DNA of 64,000 nucleotides from Pseudomonas sp. GM50 (GTDB lineage Bacteria; Pseudomonadota; Gammaproteobacteria; Pseudomonadales; Pseudomonadaceae): NCBI RefSeq assembly GCF_000282375.1, contig NZ_AKJK01000042.1:310001-374000 (forward strand), written 5' to 3'. A program made the translations under genes and the position numbers. A model generated the notes under the pieces. It saw only the letters and a list, made by a program, of their open reading frames with translations, had not been told where the DNA came from and did not search any database. This document shows positions 18,701 to 27,377 of the stretch, one piece after another (position 1 is the stretch's first letter; each line of letters starts with the position of its first letter).

Positions 18701-19342
18701 TTAGTTGGCGACGGCCTTGGTTGCCGCTCGCTCTTTGGCAACCAGTTGGTCGGCCAGTTTCAGCGCTTGTTCGGCACCGCCGGCAGAGCCGATGTCAAAG
18801 CGATACTTGCCGTTGACGATCATGGTAGGCACGCCGGTGATTTCATATTTCTTTGCAAGTTCTTTGGCTTTGTTGATCTGGCCCTTGATGGCGAAAGAGT
18901 CGAAGGTGGCCAGGAACTTGTCCTTGTCTACACCTTGGGTCGCCAGGAAGTCCGCCATGTCTTCTTTGTCGGTCAGTTTTTTGTGTTCTTTCTGAATCGC
19001 TTCGAAAACTGCCGCGTGAACCTTGCTTTCGACGCCCATGGCTTCAAGGGTCAGGAACATTTGGCCGTGTGCGTCCCAAGGGCCGCCAAACATGGCCGGA
19101 ATGCGCACGAAGTTCACATCGGAAGGTAGCTTTTCAACCCATGGGTTAATGACGGGTTCGAAGGCATAGCAATGCGGGCAGCCGTACCAGAACAGCTCCA
19201 CGACTTCGATTTTGCCAGGCGCGGCCACCGGGACCGGATTGCTCAGTTCGACATAGGGCGCTTCGGGTTTTTCGGCGGCTTGGGCAGTCATGCCGAACAG
19301 GCTGGCAGCGACGAGTGCGGCGCTGATGATCAGATTACGCAT
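18701..19342 (-). CDS. dsbA: DsbA, periplasmic thiol:disulfide oxidase
   Basis: Introduces disulfide bonds into exported proteins, 213 residues. Signal peptide cleaved after AQA (about residue 22). Thioredoxin fold with the active site FWYGCPHCYAFEP, Cys55 and Cys58, and the cis-proline loop ITGVPTMIVNGKY. The Cys-Pro-His-Cys dipeptide is the strongly oxidising DsbA type. It heads a likely unit dsbA-EEP-dgcH. A terminator (19436-19464) separates it from the cytochrome c4 gene upstream. Confidence 0.96.
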   Translation of the reverse strand: MRNLIISAALVAASLFGMTAQAAEKPEAPYVELSNPVPVAAPGKIEVVELFWYGCPHCYAFEPVINPWVEKLPSDVNFVRIPAMFGGPWDAHGQMFLTLEAMGVESKVHAAVFEAIQKEHKKLTDKEDMADFLATQGVDKDKFLATFDSFAIKGQINKAKELAKKYEITGVPTMIVNGKYRFDIGSAGGAEQALKLADQLVAKERAATKAVAN

Positions 19343-19435
19343 GCTTTACTCCTGGACAAATTGGGTCGCCTCGCGCGACCTGTTTTCAGACAGATCCTGG
19401 CGGGCTTGAGTTTGTAGTGTAACGGCAGCGGCCAC

Positions 19436-19464
19436 AAAAAAGGGCAGCCAAAGCTACCCTTTTT
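19436..19464 (-). terminator. Terminator after cytochrome c4 gene
   Basis: Stem GGGTAGC / GCTGCCC (one mismatch) with a TTTG loop on the minus strand, followed by a run of T. It lies between the cytochrome c4 gene and dsbA. Confidence 0.65.
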
Positions 19465-19541
19465 ATGTTTGCATCGACGGATTAATCGAGTGTTAACGTT
19501 GCAAGAGATGTACATCTCCAGCAACGCTTGTTCGATCGATC

Positions 19542-20153
19542 TCAGTGCAAGCCTTGAATATAGCTGGAGACTGCGGCGATATCTTCGTCACTCAGCTTTT
19601 TAGCGATGCTCTGCATCGGTTTGGTATCGCCGTCGTTGGTGCGGCCACCTTCTTCTTTTCTGAAGTCGGTCAATTGCTTGCCAACGTACTGGGCATGCTG
19701 GCCGCCCAGATGCGGGAAGCCGGCAGCTGCGTTGCCCTTGCCATCTGGAGAGTGGCAACCAGTGCAAGCTGGCAGGCCCTTGGCCAGATCACCGCCACGG
19801 AACAGTGCTTCACCGCGAGCCACGACTTTCGGGTCGGCGGCGCCAACGCTGCCTTTCTGGCTGGCGAAGTAGGCGGAGATATCAGCCAGGTCCTGATCGC
19901 TCAGGTTGGTCAGCAAGCCGGTCATTTCCAGTACCTGGCGTTTGCCGGACTTGATGTCGTGCAGCTGCTTGTTCAGATAACGCTCGCCCTGACCTGCCAG
20001 TTTCGGAAAGTTAGGCGCCATGCTATTACCATCCGGGCCATGACAGGCGCCACATACTGCGGCTTTCGCCTGACCAGCAGTCGCATCACCTGCAGCATGG
20101 GCAATGCCGGAGATCCCCACGGTCAACAGCAGACTCACGATCAATTTGTTCAT
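19542..20153 (-). CDS. Cytochrome c4 (dihaem)
   Basis: Periplasmic dihaem c-type cytochrome, 203 residues, passing electrons from the bc1 complex toward terminal oxidases such as the cbb3 or aa3 type. Signal peptide ends ISGIAHAAG (about residue 20). Two haem sites, CGACHG at about 34 and CTGCHS at about 130, each in a similar half of about 90 residues with the ligand-methionine patterns NSMAPNFP and KPMQSIAKKL. The cytochrome c5-like gene is 46 bases upstream on the same strand, so the two form an electron-transfer pair. Confidence 0.93.
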   Translation of the reverse strand: MNKLIVSLLLTVGISGIAHAAGDATAGQAKAAVCGACHGPDGNSMAPNFPKLAGQGERYLNKQLHDIKSGKRQVLEMTGLLTNLSDQDLADISAYFASQKGSVGAADPKVVARGEALFRGGDLAKGLPACTGCHSPDGKGNAAAGFPHLGGQHAQYVGKQLTDFRKEEGGRTNDGDTKPMQSIAKKLSDEDIAAVSSYIQGLH

Positions 20154-20199
20154 CAGCTAATCCAACTACGGCTAAGGGTTAAAGAGTTATGGACCGGGT

Positions 20200-20490
20200 T
20201 TACTCGCTCATCCACTGGATGATGGCTCGGTAATCCTCGGCACTGCAGTCCATGCACAAACCACGCGGCGGCATCGCCTTGAAACCCTGGGTCACGTGTT
20301 GCACCAGCGTCTCCATACCTTTCGCCAACCTCGGCGTCCAAGCTTCCTGATCGCCCTTGCGGGGCGCCATGGGTAGTTGGCCGGAATGACAGGCACCACA
20401 AACACGGTTGTACACAGCTTCCGGATCCTGTGTAGCCTGAGCGCTGTAAAGCGGCATCAAGACACCGGCAGCTAGCAGCCATTTCGTCAT
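20200..20490 (-). CDS. Cytochrome c5 family protein (monohaem)
   Basis: Small periplasmic c-type cytochrome, 96 residues. Signal peptide to about residue 19 (YSAQAT). One haem site CGACHSGQLPMAP and, near the end, the cysteine pair in GLCMDCSAEDYRAI. That second pair is the mark of c5-type cytochromes and forms a disulfide. The distal Met is in KAMPPRGLC. It is encoded just before cytochrome c4 and reads away from engB. Confidence 0.88.
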   Translation of the reverse strand: MTKWLLAAGVLMPLYSAQATQDPEAVYNRVCGACHSGQLPMAPRKGDQEAWTPRLAKGMETLVQHVTQGFKAMPPRGLCMDCSAEDYRAIIQWMSE

Positions 20491-20681
20491 AAAACGACCT
20501 TTTCAGGGTTGAGAGCGTGCTGCGTTCTAGTGCGCAATCAAGGTTAATCGCTCTCGTGAACTTCATCCTACGCTGGGACAAAGCGCACACAAAATCTGCG
20601 GCATTATATACTGGCGTCACTGAAACGGAAACGACACTGCTTGCCGCGTCCATTCCCGGCGCCGCCCACATCGGAAATCCC

Positions 20682-21323
20682 ATGCAACTCAAGAACCCCA
20701 TCCTCGGTCTGTGCCAACAGTCCACCTTCATGCTCAGCGCCGCCAAAGTCGACCAATGCCCCGACGACGAAGGCTTTGAAGTGGCCTTCGCCGGGCGTTC
20801 CAACGCCGGCAAGTCCAGCGCGTTGAACACCCTGACACACGCCAGCCTGGCGCGGACCTCGAAAACACCGGGTCGCACGCAGCTGTTGAACTTCTTCAAG
20901 CTAGACGATGAACGCCGTCTGGTCGACCTCCCGGGTTACGGTTATGCGAAAGTACCAATCCCGTTGAAGATGCACTGGCAGCGTCACCTCGAAGCCTATC
21001 TGGGCGGCCGCGAGAGTTTGAAAGGTTTGATTCTGATGATGGACATCCGTCATCCAATGACCGATTTCGACCTGCTGATGCTCGATTGGGCTGTCGCCAG
21101 CGGCATGCCGATGCATATTTTGCTGACCAAGGCAGACAAGCTGACCTACGGCGCGGCGAAAAACGTGCTGCTCAAGGTTCAGTCGGAAATCCGCAAGGGC
21201 TGGGGCGATACGATCACTATCCAGCTGTTTTCGGCACCCAAACGCTTGGGTCTGGAAGACGCCTACACTGTATTGGCGGGCTGGATGGAGTTGGCGGACA
21301 AGGGCAGCGAGGCTGCCGAGTAA
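20682..21323 (+). CDS. engB: EngB/YihA ribosome-biogenesis GTPase
   Basis: Essential-type GTPase in 50S subunit assembly, 213 residues. G1 [13 protein letters not shown]2 with SKTPGRTQ, G3 [10 protein letters not shown]4 LTKADKL, and G5 about [10 protein letters not shown] are present. The open frame extends upstream, but the ATG at 20682 ([11 protein letters not shown]) matches the usual N-terminus. It converges with polA, with the ErsA sRNA gene in the gap, as in enterobacteria where spf lies between polA and yihA. Confidence 0.96.
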   Translation: MQLKNPILGLCQQSTFMLSAAKVDQCPDDEGFEVAFAGRSNAGKSSALNTLTHASLARTSKTPGRTQLLNFFKLDDERRLVDLPGYGYAKVPIPLKMHWQRHLEAYLGGRESLKGLILMMDIRHPMTDFDLLMLDWAVASGMPMHILLTKADKLTYGAAKNVLLKVQSEIRKGWGDTITIQLFSAPKRLGLEDAYTVLAGWMELADKGSEAAE

Positions 21324-21347
21324 GGCTTTACAGGTGAAAAGCCAGGC

Positions 21348-21479
21348 AAAAAAAACCCCGGACTTCATATGGGGAGGGAGAAGTTCCGGGGTTCAAGCTC
21401 CGGACCGCTAGGGCGGGGTCCAGATATCTGCCAACACTTAACACAACATAGGAGCATCGAAGGGCTTCACCAGCCATTC
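21348..21479 (-). ncRNA. ersA: ErsA small RNA (Spot 42-position sRNA)
   Basis: Between engB and polA, on the polA strand, lies a compact transcription unit that ends in a strong terminator: CCCCGG and CCGGGG pair around a CU-rich segment (ACTTCTCCCTCCCCATATG, 21364-21382), then eight T (21355-21348). Counting from a sigma-22-like promoter (21486-21513) gives a start near 21479 and a length of 132 nt, the size I recall for P. aeruginosa ErsA, which lies in the same gap. ErsA there targets algC and oprD mRNAs through a C/U-rich seed. Start is inferred. Confidence 0.82.
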
Positions 21480-21485
21480 AGTATC

Positions 21486-21513
21486 TCTGAGTGGCGGTTC
21501 ACGGATTTAGTTC
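21486..21513 (-). promoter_or_regulatory. Sigma-22 (AlgU/RpoE) type promoter of ErsA
   Basis: On the minus strand GAACTA (21513-21508), 17 bases, then TCAGA (21490-21486). The AlgU consensus is GAACTT-N16/17-TCtGA, so there is one mismatch in each box. ErsA is known to be AlgU-dependent in P. aeruginosa. Confidence 0.65.
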
Positions 21514-21579
21514 AGACTATTTTCAAAAACCATTGGAAATAATCGATGTCATTTTCCGCACTATAGCCCTTCGTTATTT

Positions 21580-21604
21580 TGTGCTGCGGCATAAGGCCGC
21601 AGCA
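21580..21604. other. GC-rich hairpin between polA and ErsA
   Basis: Perfect stem GTGCTGCGGC / GCCGCAGCAC with a 5-base loop, 20 bases below the polA stop. There is no T-run, so it may be an RNA processing or stability element rather than an intrinsic terminator. Confidence 0.5.
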
Positions 21605-21623
21605 CCGGCGTCTTTCAGGCCGT

Positions 21624-24392
21624 TCAGTGCGCCTCATCCCAGTTATTGCCTACGCCTACCTCGACCAGAAGCGGTACATCCAGCTGTGCTGCGCTACTCA
21701 TGTGCACGCGAATGTCCTCACGCACCTGGTCGATCAGGTCCTCACGCACCTCAAGCACCAATTCATCGTGTACCTGCAGGATGACTTTGGCGTCCAGGCC
21801 TGACGATGTCAGCCAGTTATCCACCGTTACCATGGCTTTCTTGATGATGTCTGCCGCGGTGCCTTGCATCGGGGCGTTGATCGCCGTGCGCTCCGCAGCT
21901 TTGCGCAGGGCCTGGTTTTTCGCGTTGATTTCCGGCAGGTACAAGCGACGACCAAAGATGGTTTCGACGAAACCTTGCTCGGCGGCCTGCGCGCGCGTGC
22001 GCTCCATGTATTCCAGTACGCCGGGATAACGGGCGAAGTAGCGATCAATGTAGGCCTGGGACTGTTTGCGGTCTACGCCGATCTGCTTGGCCAGGCCAAA
22101 CGCGCTCATGCCGTAGATCAAACCGAAGTTGATGGCTTTCGCGCTGCGACGCTGATCATTGGTGACCGCGTCCAGTTCGACGCCAAACACCTCTGCGGCC
22201 GTTGCCCGGTGTACATCGAGGTTGTTGCGGAAGGCGTGCAGCAAGCCTTCATCCTTGGCCAGATGCGCCATGATCCGCAGTTCGATTTGCGAGTAGTCCG
22301 CGGCCAGCAGCTTGTAGCCTTTCGGCGCGACGAACGCCTGACGAATCCGACGACCTTCGGCGGTACGGATCGGAATGTTCTGCAGGTTCGGGTCGATGGA
22401 CGATAAGCGCCCGGTGGCGGCGACGGCTTGCTGGTAAGACGTATGAATGCGCCCGGTGCGAGCGTTGATCTGCTCTGGCAAACGGTCGGTGTAGGTGCTC
22501 TTGAGCTTGCTCAGCGAGCGGTATTGCATCAGCACCTTTGGCAGCGGGTAGTCCTGTTCGGCCAATTCGGCCAACACCGCTTCGGCAGTCGAGGCCTGGC
22601 CCTTGGCGGTTTTGCTGAGTACGGGCAAGCCGAGTTTTTCGTAGAGAATCACGCCCAGTTGCTTCGGCGAACCCAGGTTGAATTCTTCACCGGCAATGGC
22701 AAAGGCCTCGCGCTCAAGGGCGACCAGTTTATCGCCCAGTTCGACGCTCTGGATGCCCAGCAGGTTGGCATCCACGAGCGCGCCTTGGCGTTCGATTCGG
22801 GCCAGAACCGGCATCAGCGGCATTTCAATCTCGTTGAGCACTTTGCCCAGGCTTGGCGTTGCTGCCAGTTTTTCCTGCAAAGCCAGGTGCAACTGGAAGG
22901 TGACATCGGCATCTTCGGCAGCATAGGGGCCTGCCAGCTCAAGAGAGATCTGGTCGAAACTCAGCTGTTTGACGCCTTTGCCCGCGATCCCTTGAATGTC
23001 GGTCTTGCTTTGGCCCAGGTACTTGAGCGCCAGGCTGTCCATGTCGTGGCGGGTGGCCGTCGAGTCCAGGACGTAAGATTCGAGCATGGTGTCGTAGGCA
23101 ATACCCTGAACAATAATCCCGTTGTTCTGATCGCCACCGATGGCGCAGTTGGCGAGGATATTGGTTTCGAACTTGGCGTGTTGGCCGACTTTCAGTTTGT
23201 TCGGGTTTTCCAGCAGCGGTTTCAACGCCAACAGCACCGTGTCGCGATCCAGTTGCTCCGGCACGCCCATGTAGGAATGGGTCAGCGGAATGTAGGCCGC
23301 TTCGTTGGCCGCGACGGAAAACGACAGACCCACCAGTTGTGCATGTTGTGCATCGCTGCCGTTGGTTTCGGTGACGAAGGCGATCAACGGCGCCTTGTCG
23401 AGCTTGTCCAGCCAGGCCTCGAAGTGCTTCTGGTCGAGGATGGTTTCGTACTTCGCTTCGGCAGCGTCCGGCTGTTCCTGGGCGACCTCGACAATGTCCT
23501 GCCCCGAGCGCTTGGCGTCACGCTGGTTCTCTTCGAACCAGCTTTTGAATTCCAGCAGGGTGTAGAGCTCGGCGAGCTTGTCGTGATCCGGCTTGCCCAT
23601 TTGCAGGTCATCGAGACCGACGTCCAGCGGCACGTCGATCTTGATGGTTGCCAACCGATAAGAAAGAAAGGCCATTTCCTTATGTTCTTCGAGCTTGGCC
23701 GGCAGGGTTTTGGCGCCGCGAATCGGCAGGGACGGGACGATGTCGAGCTGCGCATAGAGCTCGGTCAGGCCGCCATTCACGCCGACCAGCAGGCCGGAAG
23801 CGGTCTTGGGGCCAATACCCGGAACGCCCGGGATGTTGTCGGACGAATCGCCCATCAGTGCCAGATAATCGATGATCTGCTCGGGAGCGACGCCGAATTT
23901 CTCCTTCACGCCCTCCACGTCCAGCGCGCTACCGGTCATCGTATTGACCAAGGTAATGTGCCCGTCGACCAGTTGCGCCATGTCCTTGTCGCCGGTGGAG
24001 ATCACCACCGGACGGTCGGCGGCCGCGCTGCTGCGGGCCAGGGTGCCGATCACGTCATCGGCTTCGACGTTGTCCACGCACAGCAATGGAAAGCCCAGGG
24101 CCTTGACGCTGGCGTGCAGCGGCTCGATCTGGACCCGCATGTCGTCAGGCATGCTTGGGCGATTGGCCTTGTATTCGGCGAACATCTCGTCGCGGAACGT
24201 CCCGCCCTTGGCGTCGAATACCACGGCGAACGGGCTGTCCGGATACTGCTTGCGCAGACTCTTGAGCATGTTCAGTACGCCCTTGACCGCTCCGGTCGGC
24301 AGGCCTTTGGACGTGGTCAGCGGTGGCAGCGCGTGAAAGGCGCGGTACAGATAAGAAGAACCGTCCACCAGGACGAGGGGGGCTTGGCTCAT
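21624..24392 (-). CDS. polA: DNA polymerase I
   Basis: Repair and Okazaki-fragment polymerase, 922 residues. 5'-3' nuclease at about 1-290 ([41 protein letters not shown]), 3'-5' exonuclease fold at about 320-520, polymerase domain to the end (motif [15 protein letters not shown], motif [15 protein letters not shown], motif [11 protein letters not shown]). The polymerase motifs are intact. In the exonuclease fold the ExoI DxE motif reads V340-T-E342 and the ExoII aspartate is Glu409; Tyr490 and Asp494 of ExoIII are kept. Proofreading may be lost. Start at 24392 ([19 protein letters not shown]) is preferred over an ATA-proximal ATG four codons earlier. Confidence 0.96.
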   Translation of the reverse strand: MSQAPLVLVDGSSYLYRAFHALPPLTTSKGLPTGAVKGVLNMLKSLRKQYPDSPFAVVFDAKGGTFRDEMFAEYKANRPSMPDDMRVQIEPLHASVKALGFPLLCVDNVEADDVIGTLARSSAAADRPVVISTGDKDMAQLVDGHITLVNTMTGSALDVEGVKEKFGVAPEQIIDYLALMGDSSDNIPGVPGIGPKTASGLLVGVNGGLTELYAQLDIVPSLPIRGAKTLPAKLEEHKEMAFLSYRLATIKIDVPLDVGLDDLQMGKPDHDKLAELYTLLEFKSWFEENQRDAKRSGQDIVEVAQEQPDAAEAKYETILDQKHFEAWLDKLDKAPLIAFVTETNGSDAQHAQLVGLSFSVAANEAAYIPLTHSYMGVPEQLDRDTVLLALKPLLENPNKLKVGQHAKFETNILANCAIGGDQNNGIIVQGIAYDTMLESYVLDSTATRHDMDSLALKYLGQSKTDIQGIAGKGVKQLSFDQISLELAGPYAAEDADVTFQLHLALQEKLAATPSLGKVLNEIEMPLMPVLARIERQGALVDANLLGIQSVELGDKLVALEREAFAIAGEEFNLGSPKQLGVILYEKLGLPVLSKTAKGQASTAEAVLAELAEQDYPLPKVLMQYRSLSKLKSTYTDRLPEQINARTGRIHTSYQQAVAATGRLSSIDPNLQNIPIRTAEGRRIRQAFVAPKGYKLLAADYSQIELRIMAHLAKDEGLLHAFRNNLDVHRATAAEVFGVELDAVTNDQRRSAKAINFGLIYGMSAFGLAKQIGVDRKQSQAYIDRYFARYPGVLEYMERTRAQAAEQGFVETIFGRRLYLPEINAKNQALRKAAERTAINAPMQGTAADIIKKAMVTVDNWLTSSGLDAKVILQVHDELVLEVREDLIDQVREDIRVHMSSAAQLDVPLLVEVGVGNNWDEAH

Positions 24393-24466
24393 GAGCAGGA
24401 TCAACCTTTTCGGCGGGTCCGGCGCTAGAATAGCGGGACCGTTGACGACAAAGGGACAAGGTTATC

Positions 24467-24754
24467 ATGCGCACACTAAATCGCTTGTTGCTGGCTGGCT
24501 TGTTTGCAATCACCCCATTGGCTGTCATGGCGGCGGACGACGCGCCCTCGGCGGACCCGGATGTAACAATCCGCACGGAAGGTGACAAAACCATTCAGGA
24601 ATATCGGCAAAATGGTTTTTTGTATGCCATCAAGGTGACCCCGAAAGGCGGTAAACCGTATTTCCTGGTGCGCGCTGATGGCTCGGACGGTAACTTCATC
24701 CGCTCGGACCAGCCGGATATGCTGATTCCGTCGTGGAAAATATTTGAGTGGTAA
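24467..24754 (+). CDS. DUF2782 family periplasmic protein
   Basis: A 95-residue exported protein of unknown function. Signal peptide to about residue 22 (LAVMAAD). The mature part is a short beta-rich domain with the DUF2782 pattern: VTIRTEGDKTIQEYRQNGFLY, IKVTPKGGKPYFLVR and ending PDMLIPSWKIFEW. It reads divergently from polA and lies 59 bases before thrB, with which it may be cotranscribed; the same pairing is common in Pseudomonas. Confidence 0.88.
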   Translation: MRTLNRLLLAGLFAITPLAVMAADDAPSADPDVTIRTEGDKTIQEYRQNGFLYAIKVTPKGGKPYFLVRADGSDGNFIRSDQPDMLIPSWKIFEW

Positions 24755-24813
24755 ACCGCTCCTAACTTAAATCGGCGCCGGCAGTCGCGGCGCCCGTACT
24801 GGCAGTTTTAACC

Positions 24814-25764
24814 ATGTCTGTGTTCACCCCCCTGGCTCGGCCCGAGCTGGAAACCTTTCTCGCCCCTTACGGGCTCGGCCGCCTGCTTGATTTCCAGGGG
24901 ATCGCCGCCGGTAGTGAAAACACCAATTTCTTTATCAGCCTGGAGCAGGGCGAATTTGTCCTGACCCTGGTCGAGCGCGGTCCGGTGCAGGAGATGCCGT
25001 TCTTCATCGAGCTGCTCGACGTGTTGCACGACGCTGACCTGCCGGTGCCTTATGCCTTGCGCACCACCGACGGCGTCGCGTTGCGCGAACTGGCCGGTAA
25101 ACCTGCGCTGCTGCAACCTCGTCTGGCGGGCAAGCACATCAAGGACGCCAACGCGCAGCATTGCGCTCAGGTCGGCGAGCTGCTGGCTCATCTGCACCTG
25201 GCGACCCAGGCAAACATGATCAAACGCAAAACCGATCGCGGCCTGGACTGGATGCTGGAGGAGGGCACGCAGTTGCTTTCGCATCTGAATGCCGAGCAAA
25301 GCGATTTGCTGCAACGGGCGCTGGATGAGATCACACAGCAGAAGACGAAAATTCTGGCGCTGCCGCGAGCCAACATCCATGCGGACCTGTTCCGCGATAA
25401 CGCAATGTTCGAAGGCACGCACCTGACCGGGTTGATCGACTTCTACAACGCCTGTTCGGGGCCGATGCTCTATGACGTGGCGATTGCCTTGAACGATTGG
25501 TGTTCGGACGAACAAGGGCAGCTTGATGGCGCTCGGGCGCGGGCATTGCTGGGCGCTTATGCCGCGCTTCGACCGTTTACCGCTGCCGAAGCCGAGCTAT
25601 GGCCGACCATGCTGCGCGTGGCATGCGTACGGTTCTGGTTGTCGCGGTTGATCGCCGCGGAGTCTTTCGCCGGGCAGGACGTGTTGATTCACGATCCTAT
25701 GGAATTTCAGTTGCGGCTGATGCAGCGGCAGAAGGTCCACACACCGCTGCCTTTCGCCCTCTAA
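24814..25764 (+). CDS. thrB: Homoserine kinase (ThrB, APH-fold type)
   Basis: Phosphorylates homoserine in threonine synthesis, 316 residues. This is the ThrB type found in Pseudomonas with a choline/aminoglycoside-kinase fold rather than the GHMP fold of E. coli ThrB. Visible features: GIAAGSENTNFFI, FVLTLVERG (ATP-side Lys replaced in this family), and the catalytic loop ANIHADLFRDNAMFEGTHLTGLIDFYNACSGP with His-Asp and Asp-Phe-Tyr. The gene stop is three bases before a REPIN, which probably ends the transcript. Confidence 0.93.
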   Translation: MSVFTPLARPELETFLAPYGLGRLLDFQGIAAGSENTNFFISLEQGEFVLTLVERGPVQEMPFFIELLDVLHDADLPVPYALRTTDGVALRELAGKPALLQPRLAGKHIKDANAQHCAQVGELLAHLHLATQANMIKRKTDRGLDWMLEEGTQLLSHLNAEQSDLLQRALDEITQQKTKILALPRANIHADLFRDNAMFEGTHLTGLIDFYNACSGPMLYDVAIALNDWCSDEQGQLDGARARALLGAYAALRPFTAAEAELWPTMLRVACVRFWLSRLIAAESFAGQDVLIHDPMEFQLRLMQRQKVHTPLPFAL

Positions 25765-25766
25765 AT

Positions 25767-25893
25767 TGTGGCGAGGGGGCTTGCCCCCGTTGGACCGGGC
25801 TGGCGCTCCAGTGCGAAGCGCTCCCCAGCAATTCATTGGGGGGCTCATGTGGGGCTGCTTCGCAGCCCGACGGGGGCAAGCCCCCTCGCCACA
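25767..25893. repeat. REPIN, TGTGGCGAGGGGGCTTGCCC class
   Basis: Inverted REP arms (first at 25767, second ending 25893) around about 60 bases that contain further short inverted segments. It lies between the convergent genes thrB and znuA. Confidence 0.9.
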
Positions 25894-25907
25894 GTTCTAC
25901 GGGACGC

Positions 25908-26837
25908 TTACAACGACTCCAGACACCCCGCCAAATCATTCCCCAGCTTTTCCAACACCTGCTCATACCCTTGAGCGGTCGCTGGCGTGTACCCGCCCAA
26001 TGCATCCAGTTCCGCCAGTTTCACCGGCAGCCCGGCCACCAGGGTTTCTGCCAGGCGTGGGCGCAGCGGAGGCTCGCTGAACACGCAGGTCTTGCCGACT
26101 TCCTGCAACCGCGTGCGCATCGCTGCCACGTGTTGGGCGCCGGGCTGCACTTCGGCAGCGACACTGAACACACCGGTGTGCTTGAGGCCGTAAGCGTCTT
26201 CGAAGTAGTCGAAGGCTTCGTGGAACACGAAATATGGCTTGCCCGCGATACCCGCCAGACGGGCCTTCAGGCGCAGGTCTAAAGCATCCAGGCGCTCATC
26301 GAATGCCTTGAGGTTGCTCTGGTAGCGCACCGCGTTGGCCGGATCGGCGGCGCTCAGATCGGCGGCCATTTTGGTGGCGATCACTCGGGCGTTGATCGGT
26401 GACAACCACAAGTGTGCATCCAGGCTACCGGGGCGGTGATCGTGGTCATGCTCGTCGGCTTCTTCGGCGTGGGAATGGTTATCTTCGGCGAAATGTCGCA
26501 GTTTCAGGCCAGGCAAGTCCTGCACCGCGACGCTGGGCAGCGTACGACCTTTCAGCACGCGAGGCAGGAAACCTTCCATGTCCGGGCCGATCCAGTACAC
26601 CAGATCCACCGATTGCACTTTCCGTACGTCGGAAGGGCGCAGGGCATAGTTATGGGGCGAGGCGCCAGGCGGCAGCAAGACTTCCGGAACTGCTACACCG
26701 TCCTGTACCGCAGCGGCGATCAGCTGCAGGGGCTTGACGCTGGTGAGGACTTTGACCTCGGCTTGAGCTGAGCCAATCAGCAGAAAAGTTGCGACAAATG
26801 CGACAAAGATAGAAAAAAGTCGGGACACGATGACCAC
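25908..26837 (-). CDS. znuA: ZnuA, zinc ABC transporter binding protein
   Basis: Periplasmic high-affinity zinc-binding protein, 309 residues. Signal peptide ends GSAQAEV (about residue 27). The usual zinc ligands are present: His61 region in GASPHNYALRPSD, LDAHLWLSP, YFVFHEAFDYFEDAYGL, and the acidic end VFSEPPLRP. A histidine/acid-rich flexible loop (about residues 118-138, DNHSHAEEADEHDHDHRPGS) is typical of zinc rather than manganese binders. It reads divergently from zur-znuC-znuB with a candidate Zur box between. Confidence 0.95.
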   Translation of the reverse strand: MVIVSRLFSIFVAFVATFLLIGSAQAEVKVLTSVKPLQLIAAAVQDGVAVPEVLLPPGASPHNYALRPSDVRKVQSVDLVYWIGPDMEGFLPRVLKGRTLPSVAVQDLPGLKLRHFAEDNHSHAEEADEHDHDHRPGSLDAHLWLSPINARVIATKMAADLSAADPANAVRYQSNLKAFDERLDALDLRLKARLAGIAGKPYFVFHEAFDYFEDAYGLKHTGVFSVAAEVQPGAQHVAAMRTRLQEVGKTCVFSEPPLRPRLAETLVAGLPVKLAELDALGGYTPATAQGYEQVLEKLGNDLAGCLESL

Positions 26838-26855
26838 TCGAAGAGGCGAGAACGG

Positions 26856-26868
26856 GTAACATAATAAC
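26856..26868. promoter_or_regulatory. Candidate Zur box between znuA and zur
   Basis: GTTATTATGTTAC on the minus strand matches 10 of 13 positions of the GTTATAnTATAAC core of gammaproteobacterial Zur boxes. It sits midway in the 57-base gap between divergent znuA and zur, where a repressor could cover both promoters. Confidence 0.5.
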
Positions 26869-26894
26869 GTCTCTCACAAAACTCGTCGCCGCTC

Positions 26895-27377
26895 ATGCCT
26901 AAAACACCGATTGCCAGCCGTCCCCACGACCACTCTCATTGCGTTCATAGCGCACTGTCTGAGGCCGATGCCTTGTGCGCACGTCAGGGGCTGCGCCTGA
27001 CCGCTTTGCGCCGGCGGGTGCTGGAACTGGTATGGCAAAGCCACAAACCGTTGGGTGCCTATGACATTCTGGCGGTGCTCAGCGAGCAGGACGGCCGCCG
27101 CGCCGCGCCTCCGACAGTGTACCGCGCACTGGATTTCCTGCTGGAAAACGGTTTGGTGCACCGCATCTCCTCGCTGAACGCCTTTGTCGGCTGCAATCAC
27201 CCGGAACACGCCCACCAAGGCCAGTTCCTGATCTGCCGCGAATGCCACGCCGCCATCGAACTCGAACAGAAATCCATCAGCGACGCGATCATCAATAGCG
27301 CCAAAGATGTCGGATTCATCGTCGAGGCCCAGACCGTTGAAGTGATCGGTCTCTGCTCGGGTTGCCAGGGGGCTTGA
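26895..27377 (+). CDS. zur: Zur, zinc uptake regulator (Fur family)
   Basis: Zinc-sensing repressor, 160 residues. N-terminal winged helix (about 25-95, [38 protein letters not shown]), then a dimerisation domain with the structural CxxC pairs FLICREC and GLCSGCQGA and the metal-site histidines in [11 protein letters not shown]. The early HDHSHCVH stretch is typical of Zur. Its stop overlaps the znuC start by one base (TGATG), so zur is translated with the transporter it controls and is likely self-regulated. Confidence 0.94.
   Translation: MPKTPIASRPHDHSHCVHSALSEADALCARQGLRLTALRRRVLELVWQSHKPLGAYDILAVLSEQDGRRAAPPTVYRALDFLLENGLVHRISSLNAFVGCNHPEHAHQGQFLICRECHAAIELEQKSISDAIINSAKDVGFIVEAQTVEVIGLCSGCQGA

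Noticed and set aside
21580-21604. Hairpin below polA as an intrinsic terminator
   Set aside because: Strong stem but no T-run on either strand.
22428-24428. 666-codon plus-strand frame opposite polA
   Set aside because: Antisense shadow of polA without domain pattern or ribosome site.
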